A stretch of DNA of 64,000 bases from Streptomyces sp. NBC_01294 (GTDB lineage Bacteria; Actinomycetota; Actinomycetes; Streptomycetales; Streptomycetaceae): positions 6,229,501 through 6,293,500 of the forward strand of contig NZ_CP108423.1 in NCBI RefSeq assembly GCF_035917235.1, given 5' to 3'. This document shows positions 33,421 through 42,418 of this stretch, piece by piece. The number at the start of each line of letters is the position of its first letter. The first letter of the stretch is position 1. The translations under genes and the position numbers were made by a program. The notes under the pieces were generated by a model that had not been told where the DNA came from, did not search any database, and saw nothing but the letters and a program-made list of their open reading frames with translations.

Positions 33421-34962
33421 CTACTTCACGGCCTTGAGCGCGTCGACCACGCCGTGGCCGTAGTAGCCGGTCTGGCCCCACTTGCTCGCGCAGGTGGTGG
33501 CGTCGATCAGGGCGCCCGCGGCGTCGTAGATCTGCGTCGGGCAGGCCGCCTTGGTGGACTGGAACTTCAGCATCGTCTGGAGCTGCGCCGGCGTGGCCGA
33601 CGGGTGGGCGCTCTTGAGCAGCGCCGCGACGCCCGCGACGTGCGGGGCGGCCATCGAGGTGCCCTGCTTGTAGCCGTAGCCCCCGCCCGGGACGGTGGAC
33701 AGCACGCGCCCGTTGGCGTCCGGGGTGGCCGGGACCTGCCATTTGTCGCCGCCGGGGGCGGCGACGTCCACGACCCCGAGGCCGTAGCTGGAGTAGTACG
33801 AGCGCAGGCCCTTGTCACCGGTCGCCGAGACCGTGACCACGCCCGGCAGCTGCGTCGGCAGGTCCAGGCAGACCTTCGGGTCGATGGTGCGCGGCACCGG
33901 GGTGGTGTCGTTGGGGCTGGTGTCGTCGACGAGGGAGTCGGCCGCCAGGTCCTGGTTGGAGTTGCCGGCCGAGGCCACGTGGAGCGTGCCCTTGCGCTCG
34001 GCGTACTTGGTGGCCCGGGCGATGGCCTCCACCAGCGCCTTCTGGTCGTCGTCCGTCTTGCAGTTGAAGAGCCAGGGGTCGACGTAGTAGCTGTTGTTGG
34101 TCACCTCGATCCCCTTCTCGGCGGCGAACATGAAGCCGCAGACGACAGCCTCGGTGTAGAAGAGGCTGGTCCCGGGCTCGCTCACCTTGATCGCGGCGAT
34201 CTTCACGCCGGGCGCCACACCGCTGATGCCGAGGCCGTTGCGCGGGGCCCCGATGGTGCCGGCCACGTGCGTGCCGTGGTCGCTGCCGTCGGCGTACGGG
34301 CGCCAGGCGCCCTCGGTGGTGTCCGCGACACCGCCGACGCAGTTGGCGGACTGGCCCTTGGAGAAGTTCGGGGCGAGATCGGGGTGGGTGTCGTCGACAC
34401 CCGTGTCGATGATGCCCACGGTGACGTCCCGGCTGCCATCGTTGATCTTGTGAGCCTCGTCGGCCCTGATCGTCCGCAGGTCCCACTGGTTGGGTTCGAG
34501 CGGCTCCTGCCCGTCCTGGGCCTGCGCCGCGGCCTTGGCCGCGTCCGCCGCGCTCAGCTGCTGGGTCGCCCCTTCCTCGGTGGTCTGCACCGCCTGGAGC
34601 GGGGCCGTCCGGGTGGCGCCGACCGACACGAACAGGCCCCGCTGGGCTCGCAGCTGCTTGGCGAAGTCCGGGTTCTGGGAATGTGCGACGACGACGCCGA
34701 TCTGCTCATAGGCCGTCACCACCGTTCCGCCGGCCCGCTCCACGGCCTTCTTCGCCGCCTTCATCGTGGCGTACGTGTTCAGGTTCGCCACGTACGACAG
34801 CTTGGGGCCGGAGGTCTCGGGCTTCGAGGCCGCCGTCCCGGCCGTGTTGTCCAGCGGGGCGGCGGAGGCCGCGACCGAGGGCAGGAAGGCGAGCGAAGCG
34901 GTGAGCGCCAGGCCGACCGGTACGGAGAGGGCGCGCCGGCTGCGGGGTCCCAGATGAGCCAT
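33421..34962 (-). CDS. Secreted subtilisin-like serine protease (S8 family)
   Basis: A 513-residue secreted protease precursor. Signal peptide at residues 1-35 (RALSVPVGLALTASLAFLPSVAASA, cleavage after ASA). A propeptide of about 115 residues follows. The catalytic triad is Asp in VGIIDTGVDDTHPD, His in DHGTHVAGTIG and Ser in GTSMAAPHVAGVA, with the oxyanion Asn in HVASAGNSN. The C-terminus GYYGHGVVDALKAVK is the usual end of the catalytic domain, so there is no extra cell-wall domain. Gene is single, divergent from the DUF485/ActP operon. Confidence 0.94.
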   Translation of the reverse strand: MAHLGPRSRRALSVPVGLALTASLAFLPSVAASAAPLDNTAGTAASKPETSGPKLSYVANLNTYATMKAAKKAVERAGGTVVTAYEQIGVVVAHSQNPDFAKQLRAQRGLFVSVGATRTAPLQAVQTTEEGATQQLSAADAAKAAAQAQDGQEPLEPNQWDLRTIRADEAHKINDGSRDVTVGIIDTGVDDTHPDLAPNFSKGQSANCVGGVADTTEGAWRPYADGSDHGTHVAGTIGAPRNGLGISGVAPGVKIAAIKVSEPGTSLFYTEAVVCGFMFAAEKGIEVTNNSYYVDPWLFNCKTDDDQKALVEAIARATKYAERKGTLHVASAGNSNQDLAADSLVDDTSPNDTTPVPRTIDPKVCLDLPTQLPGVVTVSATGDKGLRSYYSSYGLGVVDVAAPGGDKWQVPATPDANGRVLSTVPGGGYGYKQGTSMAAPHVAGVAALLKSAHPSATPAQLQTMLKFQSTKAACPTQIYDAAGALIDATTCASKWGQTGYYGHGVVDALKAVK

Positions 34963-35218
34963 GGGTTCTCCAGATCATCGTGAAAAAGCCGCCCTGACGC
35001 GGTCGCGTCGGGCGGGTCCATGACAAGTGAACCTAGTGCTGTCGTTCCCCTCCCCGCCATCAGTTCGAGAAATCAGTTTCCGAAGAATCCACGGGTGTTG
35101 AACCGTCCCGACACGCCGGCCGTGCCGTTGACAGGGGGGCTCGGCACCACCGTCCCCCCACACGGAGGTTGTTTTGTCCGTCGTCCCCACCGCACCTGCG
35201 TCACAAGGAGATCCCCCC

Positions 35219-35584
35219 GTGACCACCGAAGCAGCGCCGCCTCCCGGCAGCACGGGAACGCCACTGGCGGGCCCCACGGCCGATGACTACGCGAGCGTCC
35301 AGAAGAGCGCGGAATTCGCCGAACTGCGCCGCTCCTACCGCTCCTTCGCCTTCCCGCTCACCGTGGCCTTCATCGCCTGGTACCTGCTCTACGTCCTGCT
35401 GTCCAACTACGCGGGCGGCTTCATGGGGACCAAGCTCTTCGGCAACATCAACGTCGCCCTCGTGCTCGGCCTCGCCCAGTTCGCGACGACCTTCCTGATC
35501 GCCTGGCTGTACGCGCGGCACGCCGCCGCCGAGCTCGACCCCAAGGCCGGGGCCATCAAGGCGCGGATGGAGGCCGCGGAATGA
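35219..35584 (+). CDS. DUF485 membrane protein, ActP partner
   Basis: A 121-residue protein with two transmembrane helices (SFAFPLTVAFIAWYLLYVLL and ALVLGLAQFATTFLIAWLYARH), the DUF485 signature found immediately before acetate permease genes. GTG 35219 is preferred because AAGGAG lies eight bases upstream; the TTG at 35174, also behind GGAGG, would add 15 residues. It overlaps the actP start by four bases (ATGA), so the two proteins are translated together. It is assumed to be a small accessory subunit of the symporter. Confidence 0.87.
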   Translation: MTTEAAPPPGSTGTPLAGPTADDYASVQKSAEFAELRRSYRSFAFPLTVAFIAWYLLYVLLSNYAGGFMGTKLFGNINVALVLGLAQFATTFLIAWLYARHAAAELDPKAGAIKARMEAAE

Positions 35585-37209
35585 GCGGTACGCACCACCT
35601 GACGACGGTCGCCGCGGGCGCCTCCGAGCACCGCCCGCTGATCATCGCCCTCTTCGGGCTGTTCGTCGTCGCCACCCTGATCATCACCATCTGGGCCGGC
35701 CGCCAGACCAAGGACGCCGCCGACTTCTACGCGGGCGGCCGCCAGTTCACCGGCTTCCAGAACGGCCTCGCCATCTCCGGCGACTACATGTCCGCCGCGT
35801 CCTTCCTCGGCATCGCCGGAGCCATCGCCCTCTTCGGCTACGACGGCTTCCTCTACTCCATCGGCTTCCTCGTCGCCTGGCTGGTCGCCCTGCTGCTCGT
35901 CGCCGAGCCGCTGCGCAACTCCGGCCGCTACACGATGGGCGACGTCCTCGCGTACCGGATGCGCCAGCGGCCCGTCCGCACCGCCGCCGGCACCTCCACC
36001 ATCGTGGTCTCGATCTTCTACCTGCTCGCCCAGATGGCCGGCGCCGGCGTGCTCGTCTCGCTGCTCCTGGGCATCACCAACGACGGCGGCAAAGTGGCCG
36101 TCGTCGCACTCGTCGGCGTCCTGATGATCGTCTACGTGACCATCGGCGGAATGAAGGGCACCACCTGGGTCCAGATGATCAAGGCCGTCCTGCTGATCGC
36201 CGGCGCGCTGCTGATCACCGTCCTGGTCCTGGTGAAGTTCAACTTCAACGTCTCCGACCTGCTGGGCAAGGCCGCGGAGAACAGCGGACAAGGGGTGAAG
36301 TTCCTCGAACCAGGCCTCAAGTACGGCAAGGACTCGACGTCGAAGCTGGACTTCATCTCGCTCGGCATCGCCCTCGTCCTCGGCACCGCCGGCCTGCCGC
36401 ACATCCTGATCCGGTTCTACACCGTGCCCACCGCCCAGGCCGCCCGCAAGTCCGTGAACTGGGCCATCGGCATCATCGGCGCCTTCTACCTGATGACCAT
36501 CGCCCTCGGATTCGGGGCCGCGGCCCTGCTGGAGCGGGCCGACATCCTGGCCTCGAACAAGGCCGGCAACACCGCGGCGCCGCTGCTCGCCCAAGCCGTC
36601 GGCGGCGGACCCGACTCCACCGGCGGCGCCATCCTGCTCGCCGTGATCTCCGCCGTCGCCTTCGCCACCATCCTCGCCGTGGTCGCGGGCCTGACCCTCG
36701 CCTCCTCCTCGTCCTTCGCACACGACCTGTACGTGAACGTGATCCGCAAGGGCAACGCCACCGAGAAGGAGGAGGTCCGCGCGGCCCGCTGGTCCACGGT
36801 CGTCATCGGGGCCGTCGCCATCGGCCTGGGTGCCCTCGCCCGTGACCTGAACGTGGCCGGCCTGGTCGCCCTCGCCTTCGCGGTCGCCGCCTCCGCCAAC
36901 CTGCCGACGATCCTCTACAGCCTCTTCTGGAAGCGCTTCACCACCCAGGGGGCGCTCTGGTCCATCTACGGCGGGCTGATCTCGGCGGTCGGCCTGGTGC
37001 TGTTCTCCCCGGTCGTGTCCGGCAAGCCCACCTCGATGTTCAAGGACGCCGACTTCTACTGGTTCCCGCTGGAGAACCCGGGCATCATCTCGATCCCCCT
37101 CGGCTTCCTCCTGGGATGGCTGGGAACCGTCCTGTCGAAGGAGAAGGCCGACCCGCAGAAGTTTGCCGAGCTGGAGGTCCGCTCCCTCACCGGTACCGGG
37201 GCGCACTGA
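35581..37209 (+). CDS. actP: Cation/acetate symporter ActP-type
   Basis: A 542-residue sodium:solute symporter (SSS) family protein with about 13 membrane spans. Signatures include DFYAGGRQFTGFQNGLAISGDYMSAASFLGIAGAIALFGYDG near the N-terminus and GTAGLPHILIRFYTVPTAQAARKSVNWA in the middle, both characteristic of ActP/MctC transporters for acetate, propionate or pyruvate. Overlaps the DUF485 gene upstream. A perfect terminator hairpin follows 20 bp after the stop. Confidence 0.93.
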   Translation: MSGTHHLTTVAAGASEHRPLIIALFGLFVVATLIITIWAGRQTKDAADFYAGGRQFTGFQNGLAISGDYMSAASFLGIAGAIALFGYDGFLYSIGFLVAWLVALLLVAEPLRNSGRYTMGDVLAYRMRQRPVRTAAGTSTIVVSIFYLLAQMAGAGVLVSLLLGITNDGGKVAVVALVGVLMIVYVTIGGMKGTTWVQMIKAVLLIAGALLITVLVLVKFNFNVSDLLGKAAENSGQGVKFLEPGLKYGKDSTSKLDFISLGIALVLGTAGLPHILIRFYTVPTAQAARKSVNWAIGIIGAFYLMTIALGFGAAALLERADILASNKAGNTAAPLLAQAVGGGPDSTGGAILLAVISAVAFATILAVVAGLTLASSSSFAHDLYVNVIRKGNATEKEEVRAARWSTVVIGAVAIGLGALARDLNVAGLVALAFAVAASANLPTILYSLFWKRFTTQGALWSIYGGLISAVGLVLFSPVVSGKPTSMFKDADFYWFPLENPGIISIPLGFLLGWLGTVLSKEKADPQKFAELEVRSLTGTGAH

Positions 37210-37228
37210 CATCGTACGAACACCCAGC

Positions 37229-37262
37229 GTGGCCGCGTCGTAGGTCCGTACGACGCGGCCAC
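37229..37262 (+). terminator. Terminator after actP
   Basis: GTGGCCGCGTCGT and ACGACGCGGCCAC form a perfect 13-bp stem around an 8-nt loop (AGGTCCGT), followed by GTTACGTCTCGTT. Confidence 0.85.
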
Positions 37263-37387
37263 GTTACGTCTCGTTCATTTGGGCAGCTCTACATGACACA
37301 CGCGTCGCGTACGCTCGAAATAGAACGCGTGACGTAGATCCAATGCGACGCGCACCCTACAGATCCGGACAGGGGAGTGGGCCCACA

Positions 37388-38377
37388 GTGCTTCTCGACA
37401 CCTACGGCCGCGTGGCCACCGACCTGCGCGTCTCCCTCACCGACAAGTGCAACCTGCGCTGCACCTACTGCATGCCCGAGGAGGGACTGCAGTGGCTCGG
37501 CAAGTCCGATCTGCTCAGTGACGACGAGATCGTCCGGCTGATCCGCATCGCGGTCACCATGCTCGGGATCACCGAGGTCCGCTTCACCGGCGGCGAGCCG
37601 CTGCTGCGCCCCGGCCTCGTCGGGATCGTCGAGCGGTGCGCGGCCCTGGAGCCCCGCCCGAAGATGTCGCTCACCACCAACGGCATCGGCCTCAAGCGCA
37701 CCGCACAGGCGCTCAAGGCCGCCGGCCTGGACCGGGTGAACGTCTCCCTGGACACGCTGCGGCCCGAGGTCTTCAAGACCCTCACCCGCCGCGACCGGCA
37801 CCACGACGTCATCGACGGCATGGCCGCGGCCCGCGACGCCGGCCTGACCCCGGTCAAGGTCAACGCCGTGCTCATGCCCGGCCTCAACGACGACGAGGCC
37901 CCCGGCCTGCTCGCCTGGGCCGTGGAGAACGAGTACGAGCTCCGCTTCATCGAGCAGATGCCGCTCGACGCCCAGCACGGCTGGAAGCGCGACGGCATGA
38001 TCACCGCCGGGGACATCCTGCAGTCCCTGCGCACCCGCTTCACGCTCACCGAGGAAGGCGCCGACGAGCGCGGCTCCGCACCCGCCGAGCGCTGGGTGGT
38101 CGACGGTGGCCCGGCCACCGTCGGCGTCATCGCCTCCGTCACCCGCCCGTTCTGCGGCGCCTGCGACCGCACCCGGCTCACGGCCGACGGCCAGGTCCGT
38201 ACGTGCCTGTTCGCCACCGAGGAGTCGGACCTGCGCGCCGCCCTGCGCTCGGGAGCCCCGGACGAGGAGATCGCCCGGCTGTGGAAGGTCGCGATGTGGG
38301 GCAAGAAGGCCGGGTCCGGTCTCGACGACCCGTCCTTCCTGCAGCCCGACCGCCCGATGTCCGCGATCGGCGGCTGA
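37388..38377 (+). CDS. moaA: GTP 3',8-cyclase MoaA
   Basis: Radical SAM enzyme for the first step of molybdenum cofactor synthesis, GTP to 3',8-cyclo-7,8-dihydro-GTP. The 329-residue length is standard. The N-terminal SAM cluster motif is TDKCNLRCTYCMPEEG (CxxxCxxC), the SAM contact is FTGGEPLLR, and the C-terminal second cluster is FCGACDRTRLTADGQVRTCLF (CxxC...C). The C-terminus ends in GG, required in the family. GTG 37388 follows GGGGAG by ten bases and gives the typical MLLDTYGRVATDLRVSLTDKC start. No other Mo-cofactor gene is in the window. Confidence 0.97.
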   Translation: MLLDTYGRVATDLRVSLTDKCNLRCTYCMPEEGLQWLGKSDLLSDDEIVRLIRIAVTMLGITEVRFTGGEPLLRPGLVGIVERCAALEPRPKMSLTTNGIGLKRTAQALKAAGLDRVNVSLDTLRPEVFKTLTRRDRHHDVIDGMAAARDAGLTPVKVNAVLMPGLNDDEAPGLLAWAVENEYELRFIEQMPLDAQHGWKRDGMITAGDILQSLRTRFTLTEEGADERGSAPAERWVVDGGPATVGVIASVTRPFCGACDRTRLTADGQVRTCLFATEESDLRAALRSGAPDEEIARLWKVAMWGKKAGSGLDDPSFLQPDRPMSAIGG

Positions 38378-38383
38378 CCCGCT

Positions 38384-38635
38384 TCAGCGCAGGCGCTCCG
38401 AGCCCTCCGGCTGCACCCACTCGTCGAGCTTCACGACGTCCTTGAGGAAACCGCGGACCCCCAGGAACTGGGAGAGGTGTTCGCGGTGCTCCTCGCACGC
38501 CAGCCAGGTCTTGCGCCGCTCCGGCGTGTGCAGCGTCGGGTTGTTCCACGCCAGGACCCATACGGCCGCGTCGCGGCAGCCCTTGGCGGAGCAGGTGGGG
38601 GTTTCGTCGGGGGCGGCGGAGGCGGAAGAAGTCAC
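38384..38635 (-). CDS. Small zinc-binding protein of unknown function
   Basis: An 83-residue protein conserved in Streptomyces by recollection. It has a Cys/His set TCSAKGCRDAAVWVLAWNNP...RRKTWLACEEHREHL (two Cys, then Cys and two His), compatible with one zinc site. It sits tail-to-tail with moaA, six bases apart. Related proteins are sometimes labelled acetone carboxylase in databases, which the sequence does not support. Confidence 0.78.
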   Translation of the reverse strand: MTSSASAAPDETPTCSAKGCRDAAVWVLAWNNPTLHTPERRKTWLACEEHREHLSQFLGVRGFLKDVVKLDEWVQPEGSERLR

Positions 38636-38771
38636 GGCCCCACCCTAGAACGGAATGGCGACGCCGAGCAGCCACGGGGGGAGCTGCCCGGCGTCGGTCC
38701 GTCGCTCCGACGGGGGATGCGGAGCGCGTGAGCAGTATGTCACGCAGGACCCGGTGGAGTGCACCGGAACT

Positions 38772-39113
38772 TCATGATTGATCTGAGCTTTTCTTGAGGT
38801 TTCCGGCATCCAGTGCCGGCCGCACAGGGGCCGGGACGAAGTGCGAGGGCAGCGAGGGCGTCGACTCGCGCCCCGCGTTGGCGATGACCACGGCCACGTA
38901 CGGCAGCAGGGCTCCCGCGACGAGCGTCACGATGGCCACGGGGCGCTGCACGTTCCACAACAGCACGGTCGCGATGACCGAAAGGGTCCTGACGACCATC
39001 GAGATCACGTACCGGCGCTGGCGGCCCCGGACGTCCTCGGCGAGCCCCATCCGCGCACCGGTGATACGGAAGACCTCGGCCCCGTTCCGCTTCTGCCGCT
39101 TCGTCCGCTCCAC
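38772..39113 (-). CDS. DUF3099-like membrane protein
   Basis: A 113-residue protein starting at GTG 39113 (MERTKRQKRNGAEVFRITGARMGLAEDVRGRQRRYVISM). It has two hydrophobic segments (VVRTLSVIATVLLWNVQ and AIVTLVAGALLPYVAVVIANAG) and a polar tail. This arrangement, with the conserved RQRRYVISM just before the first helix, matches DUF3099 proteins of actinobacteria. Longer in-frame starts up to 39164 are possible, so the N-terminus is uncertain. Divergent from the GlsB-like gene. The 38636-38771 gap holds nothing recognised. Confidence 0.78.
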   Translation of the reverse strand: MERTKRQKRNGAEVFRITGARMGLAEDVRGRQRRYVISMVVRTLSVIATVLLWNVQRPVAIVTLVAGALLPYVAVVIANAGRESTPSLPSHFVPAPVRPALDAGNLKKSSDQS

Positions 39114-39289
39114 GCTCCACCACCTGATCACCCGCCGGCCGCTGCCCGGCCCGGACCCTCCCACCGTACGCGGCCCCCGTCAGCGCGAGGAGAGGGGGCA
39201 CCCCTATCGGTGCTGTCCGAAATGCGTTGTACGCCGGACGGGTCGAGACTGGGCCCACGTGCGCACAACGCGCCAGGAGGAGGCTCGAC

Positions 39290-39568
39290 ATGTCTTGGTT
39301 GTGGGCGATCATCGTCGGTTTCGTGCTGGGGCTGATAGCGCGGGCCATCCTGCCGGGCAAGCAGCACCAGCCCCTCTGGCTGACCACCCTCTTCGGCATC
39401 GCCGGCGCGGTCCTCGGCAACGCCGTGGCCACCTGGATCGGCGTCGGCGAGACCAGGGGCATCGACTGGATCCGCCACCTGCTGCAGCTCGCCGGCGCGG
39501 TCGCCGTGGTCGCGCTCGGCGAGATGGTCTACGGATCGATCCGGGGCCGCGGGCGCCAGACGACGTGA
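39290..39568 (+). CDS. GlsB/YeaQ/YmgE family stress response membrane protein
   Basis: A 92-residue three-helix membrane protein starting MSWLWAIIVGFVLGLIARAILPGKQHQPLWLTTLFGIAGAVLGNAVATW. The Gly-rich helices and the RAILPG turn are the hallmarks of the YeaQ/YmgE (transglycosylase-associated) family. The strong AGGAGGAGG site eight bases before ATG 39290 settles the start. Genes of this family respond to envelope and acid stress; here it stands alone, with a terminator shared with the convergent tyrS gene. Confidence 0.9.
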   Translation: MSWLWAIIVGFVLGLIARAILPGKQHQPLWLTTLFGIAGAVLGNAVATWIGVGETRGIDWIRHLLQLAGAVAVVALGEMVYGSIRGRGRQTT

Positions 39569-39586
39569 GGCACCCCGGATCATGAC

Positions 39587-39626
39587 GGAGGGGCCGGCCG
39601 GACCGCATGTCCGCACCGGCCCCTCC
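39587..39626. terminator. Bidirectional terminator between the GlsB-like gene and tyrS
   Basis: GGAGGGGCCGG and CCGGCCCCTCC form a perfect 11-bp stem around an 18-nt loop, in the gap of two convergent genes. Confidence 0.8.
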
Positions 39627-39673
39627 GCCGTGTTCCGTGCCGCCCCGACGCGCCGGGCGCCGGTGACGTCCGC

Positions 39674-40948
39674 TCAGGCGCCGGTGACCTCCACCGCGGC
39701 CAGGTTCTTCTTGCCGCGGCGCAGCACCAGCCAGCGCCCGTGCAGCAGGTCCTCCTTGGCGGGGACCGCGTCCTCGGCGGCGACCTTCACGTTGTTCACG
39801 TAGGCGCCGCCCTCCTTCACGGTCCGGCGCGCCGCCGACTTGCTCGCGACCAGGCCGGTCTCCGCGAACAGGTCGACGACCGGGCCGAGGTCCGTCGCCG
39901 CCACCTTGACGTGCGGCAGCTCGGACAGGGCCGCGGCCAGCGTGGCATCGCTCAGCTCCGCCAGGTCGCCCTGACCGAACAGCGCCTTCGACGCGGCGAT
40001 CACGGCGGCGCACTGGTCGGCGCCGTGCACGAGCGTGGTCAGCTCCTCCGCCAGCGCCCGCTGCGCGGCACGCGCCTGCGGCCGCTCGGCGGTCTGCGCC
40101 TCCAGCACCTCCAGCTCCTCGCGGGACTTGAAGGAAAGGATCCGCATGTAGGTGGAGATGTCCCGGTCGTCCACGTTCAGCCAGAACTGGTAGAACGCGT
40201 ACGGCGTGGTCATCTCCGGGTCGAGCCAGACGGCCCCGCTCTCGGACTTGCCGAACTTGGTGCCGTCCGCCTTGACCATCAGCGGGGTCGCCAGCGCGTG
40301 CACGACCGCGCCCGGCTCGACCCGGTGGATCAGGTCGAGTCCGGCCGTCAGGTTGCCCCACTGGTCGGAGCCGCCCTGCTGGAGCACGCAGCCGTAGCGC
40401 CGGTACAGCTCCAGGAAGTCCATGCCCTGGAGCAGCTGGTAGCTGAACTCGGTGTAGCTGATGCCCTGGTCGGAGTCCAGCCGCTTGGCGACGGAGTCCT
40501 TCGTCAGCATCTTGTTGACGCGGAAGTGCTTGCCGATGTCCCGGAGGAACTCGATGGCGGACATGCCCGCCGTCCAGTCCAGGTTGTTCACCATGAGCGC
40601 CGCGTTCTCGCCCTCGAAGGACAGGAACGGCTCGATCTGGGTGCGCAGCCGGGTCACCCAGTTGGCGATGGTCTCCGGGGCGTTCAGCGTCCGCTCGGCC
40701 GTCGGCCGCGGGTCGCCGATCTGCCCGGTGGCCCCGCCGACCAGCGCCAGCGGCCGGTTCCCGGCCAGCTGGAGCCGGCGCACGGTGAGCACCTGCACCA
40801 GGTGCCCCACGTGCAGCGAGGCGGCCGTCGGGTCGAAGCCGCAATAGAACGTGACCGGACCGTCCGCGAACGCCTTGCGCAGCGCTTCTTCGTCAGTGGA
40901 CTGGGCGAAGAGCCCACGCCACTTCAGTTCGTCGACGATGTCCGTCAC
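39674..40948 (-). CDS. tyrS: Tyrosyl-tRNA synthetase
   Basis: Class I aminoacyl-tRNA synthetase charging tRNA-Tyr. A 424-residue protein of the bacterial TyrRS type: tyrosine-binding start [23 protein letters not shown] (HIGH variant HVGH), QGGSDQWGN in the active site, and the KMSKS variant KFGKSES. The C-terminal S4-like RNA-binding domain is [29 protein letters not shown] 40948 follows GAAGGAG by ten bases and gives [16 protein letters not shown], the usual beginning. No T-box leader is seen upstream. Same strand as the tld genes but with 67 bp between. Confidence 0.97.
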   Translation of the reverse strand: MTDIVDELKWRGLFAQSTDEEALRKAFADGPVTFYCGFDPTAASLHVGHLVQVLTVRRLQLAGNRPLALVGGATGQIGDPRPTAERTLNAPETIANWVTRLRTQIEPFLSFEGENAALMVNNLDWTAGMSAIEFLRDIGKHFRVNKMLTKDSVAKRLDSDQGISYTEFSYQLLQGMDFLELYRRYGCVLQQGGSDQWGNLTAGLDLIHRVEPGAVVHALATPLMVKADGTKFGKSESGAVWLDPEMTTPYAFYQFWLNVDDRDISTYMRILSFKSREELEVLEAQTAERPQARAAQRALAEELTTLVHGADQCAAVIAASKALFGQGDLAELSDATLAAALSELPHVKVAATDLGPVVDLFAETGLVASKSAARRTVKEGGAYVNNVKVAAEDAVPAKEDLLHGRWLVLRRGKKNLAAVEVTGA

Positions 40949-41014
40949 GGTCTCTCGACTCCTTCGGATGATCGGAAATTGCAACACTTCGTTGCAACGA
41001 TCAGTCTAGGTGGG

Positions 41015-42418
41015 TCAGACGCCCTTGCTGACCGAACTCATGTTGAAATCCGGGATGCGCAGGGCGGGCATCGCGGCCCTGGTGAACCAGTCGCTCCACT
41101 CGCGTGGCAGGGTCTTCTCGGTCCGCCCGGCCTCCGAGGCCCGCGACAGCAGGTCCACGGGGGACTCGTTGAACCGGAAGTTGTTGACCTCGCCCACGAC
41201 CTGGCCGTTCTCCACCAGGTAGACGCCGTCCCGGGTCAGGCCCGTGAGCAGCAGCGTGGCCGGGTCCACCTCTCGGATGTACCAGAGGCAGGTCAGCAGC
41301 AGACCCCGCTCGGTGCCGGCCACCATCTCCTCCAGCGACTTGTCGCCGCCGCCGTCCAGGATCAGGTTCCCGAAGGAGGGGGAGAGCGGCAGGCCCGTCA
41401 GAGCGGCGGTGTGCCGGGTCGTGGTCAGCCGGGCCAGCTCGCCGTCCCGGATCCACTCGGTCGCCGGGACCGGCAGGCCGTTGTCGAACACCGAGGCGTC
41501 GTCGCCGGAGCTGTGCGCGATCACGAACGGCGCGGACTCCAGGCCCGGCGCGTTCGGGTCGCTGCGCAGGGTCAGCGGCAGCTCGGTCAGCTTCTCACCG
41601 ACCCGGGTGCCGCCCCCGGGCTTGGAGAAGACCGTACGGCCCTCCACCGCGTCCCGGGCCGCCGCCGACCACATCTGGTAGATCAGCAGGTCCGCCACGG
41701 CCGTCGGCGGGAGCAGGGTCTCGTACCGCCCGGCGGGCAGGTCGATCTTCCGTTCCGCCCAGCCGAGGCGCACGGCGAGCTCCGCGTCCAGGACGGTCGG
41801 GTCCACGTCCTTGAAGTCCCGGGTGGAGCGGCCGGCCCAGGCCGAGCGCTGGCGGTCGGGGGACTTGGCGTTGAGCTCCAGGGTGCCCATGGGCTGGTCG
41901 TGGCGCAGCCGCAGGCCCGTCGAGGTGCCGACGTACGTGGAGACCAGCTCGTGGTTGGCGAAGCCGTACAGCTCCCGGCCGCCCTCGCGGGCCCGGGCGA
42001 AGGCCTCGCCGAGCGCCGGGGCGAAGTCCGCGAACACCGCCGAGGTGGTCTCGGCCGGGGCGTCGGTGAAGTCCGGCGAGGCAGGGGTCCCGGTGACCAG
42101 CGGCTGGGCGTCCTCGGCGGGGCCCGCCCCGCGGGCGGCGGCCTCGGCGGCCCGGACCAGCGGCTCCAGGTCGGCCGCGGTGACGGCCGAGCGCGACACG
42201 ACCCCCGAGGCCGTGCCCTGCTTGCCGTCGACCGTGGCGATGACCGTGAGGGTCCGGCCGCGGGTGACGCCGTTGGTGGTGAGCGCGTTGCCCGCCCAGC
42301 GCAGATTGGCGGTGGACTCCTCGTCGGCGATGACGACGCAGCCGTCGGCGGTCGACAGCTCCAGCGCCCGCTCGACGATCTCGTGCGGCTTGGTGCGTCC
42401 GTTCGAAAGCGTGCTCAT
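41015..42418 (-). CDS. tldE: TldE/PmbA-type metallopeptidase subunit
   Basis: A 467-residue member of the TldD/PmbA family lacking the HExxH motif, as TldE subunits do. It has LLPPTAVADLLIYQMWSAAARDAVEGRTVFSKPGGGTRVGEKL and RDGVYLVENGQVVGEVNNFRFNESPVDLL, both typical of PmbA. Its ATG overlaps the stop of the upstream tldD gene by four bases. The TldD/TldE heterodimer degrades small unfolded peptides and matures some ribosomally made peptides such as microcin B17; the target here is unknown. Confidence 0.92.
   Translation of the reverse strand: MSTLSNGRTKPHEIVERALELSTADGCVVIADEESTANLRWAGNALTTNGVTRGRTLTVIATVDGKQGTASGVVSRSAVTAADLEPLVRAAEAAARGAGPAEDAQPLVTGTPASPDFTDAPAETTSAVFADFAPALGEAFARAREGGRELYGFANHELVSTYVGTSTGLRLRHDQPMGTLELNAKSPDRQRSAWAGRSTRDFKDVDPTVLDAELAVRLGWAERKIDLPAGRYETLLPPTAVADLLIYQMWSAAARDAVEGRTVFSKPGGGTRVGEKLTELPLTLRSDPNAPGLESAPFVIAHSSGDDASVFDNGLPVPATEWIRDGELARLTTTRHTAALTGLPLSPSFGNLILDGGGDKSLEEMVAGTERGLLLTCLWYIREVDPATLLLTGLTRDGVYLVENGQVVGEVNNFRFNESPVDLLSRASEAGRTEKTLPREWSDWFTRAAMPALRIPDFNMSSVSKGV

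Noticed and set aside
40949..41014. T-box leader for tyrS
   Set aside because: The upstream gap is only 66 bp, with no T-box sequence or specifier stem.
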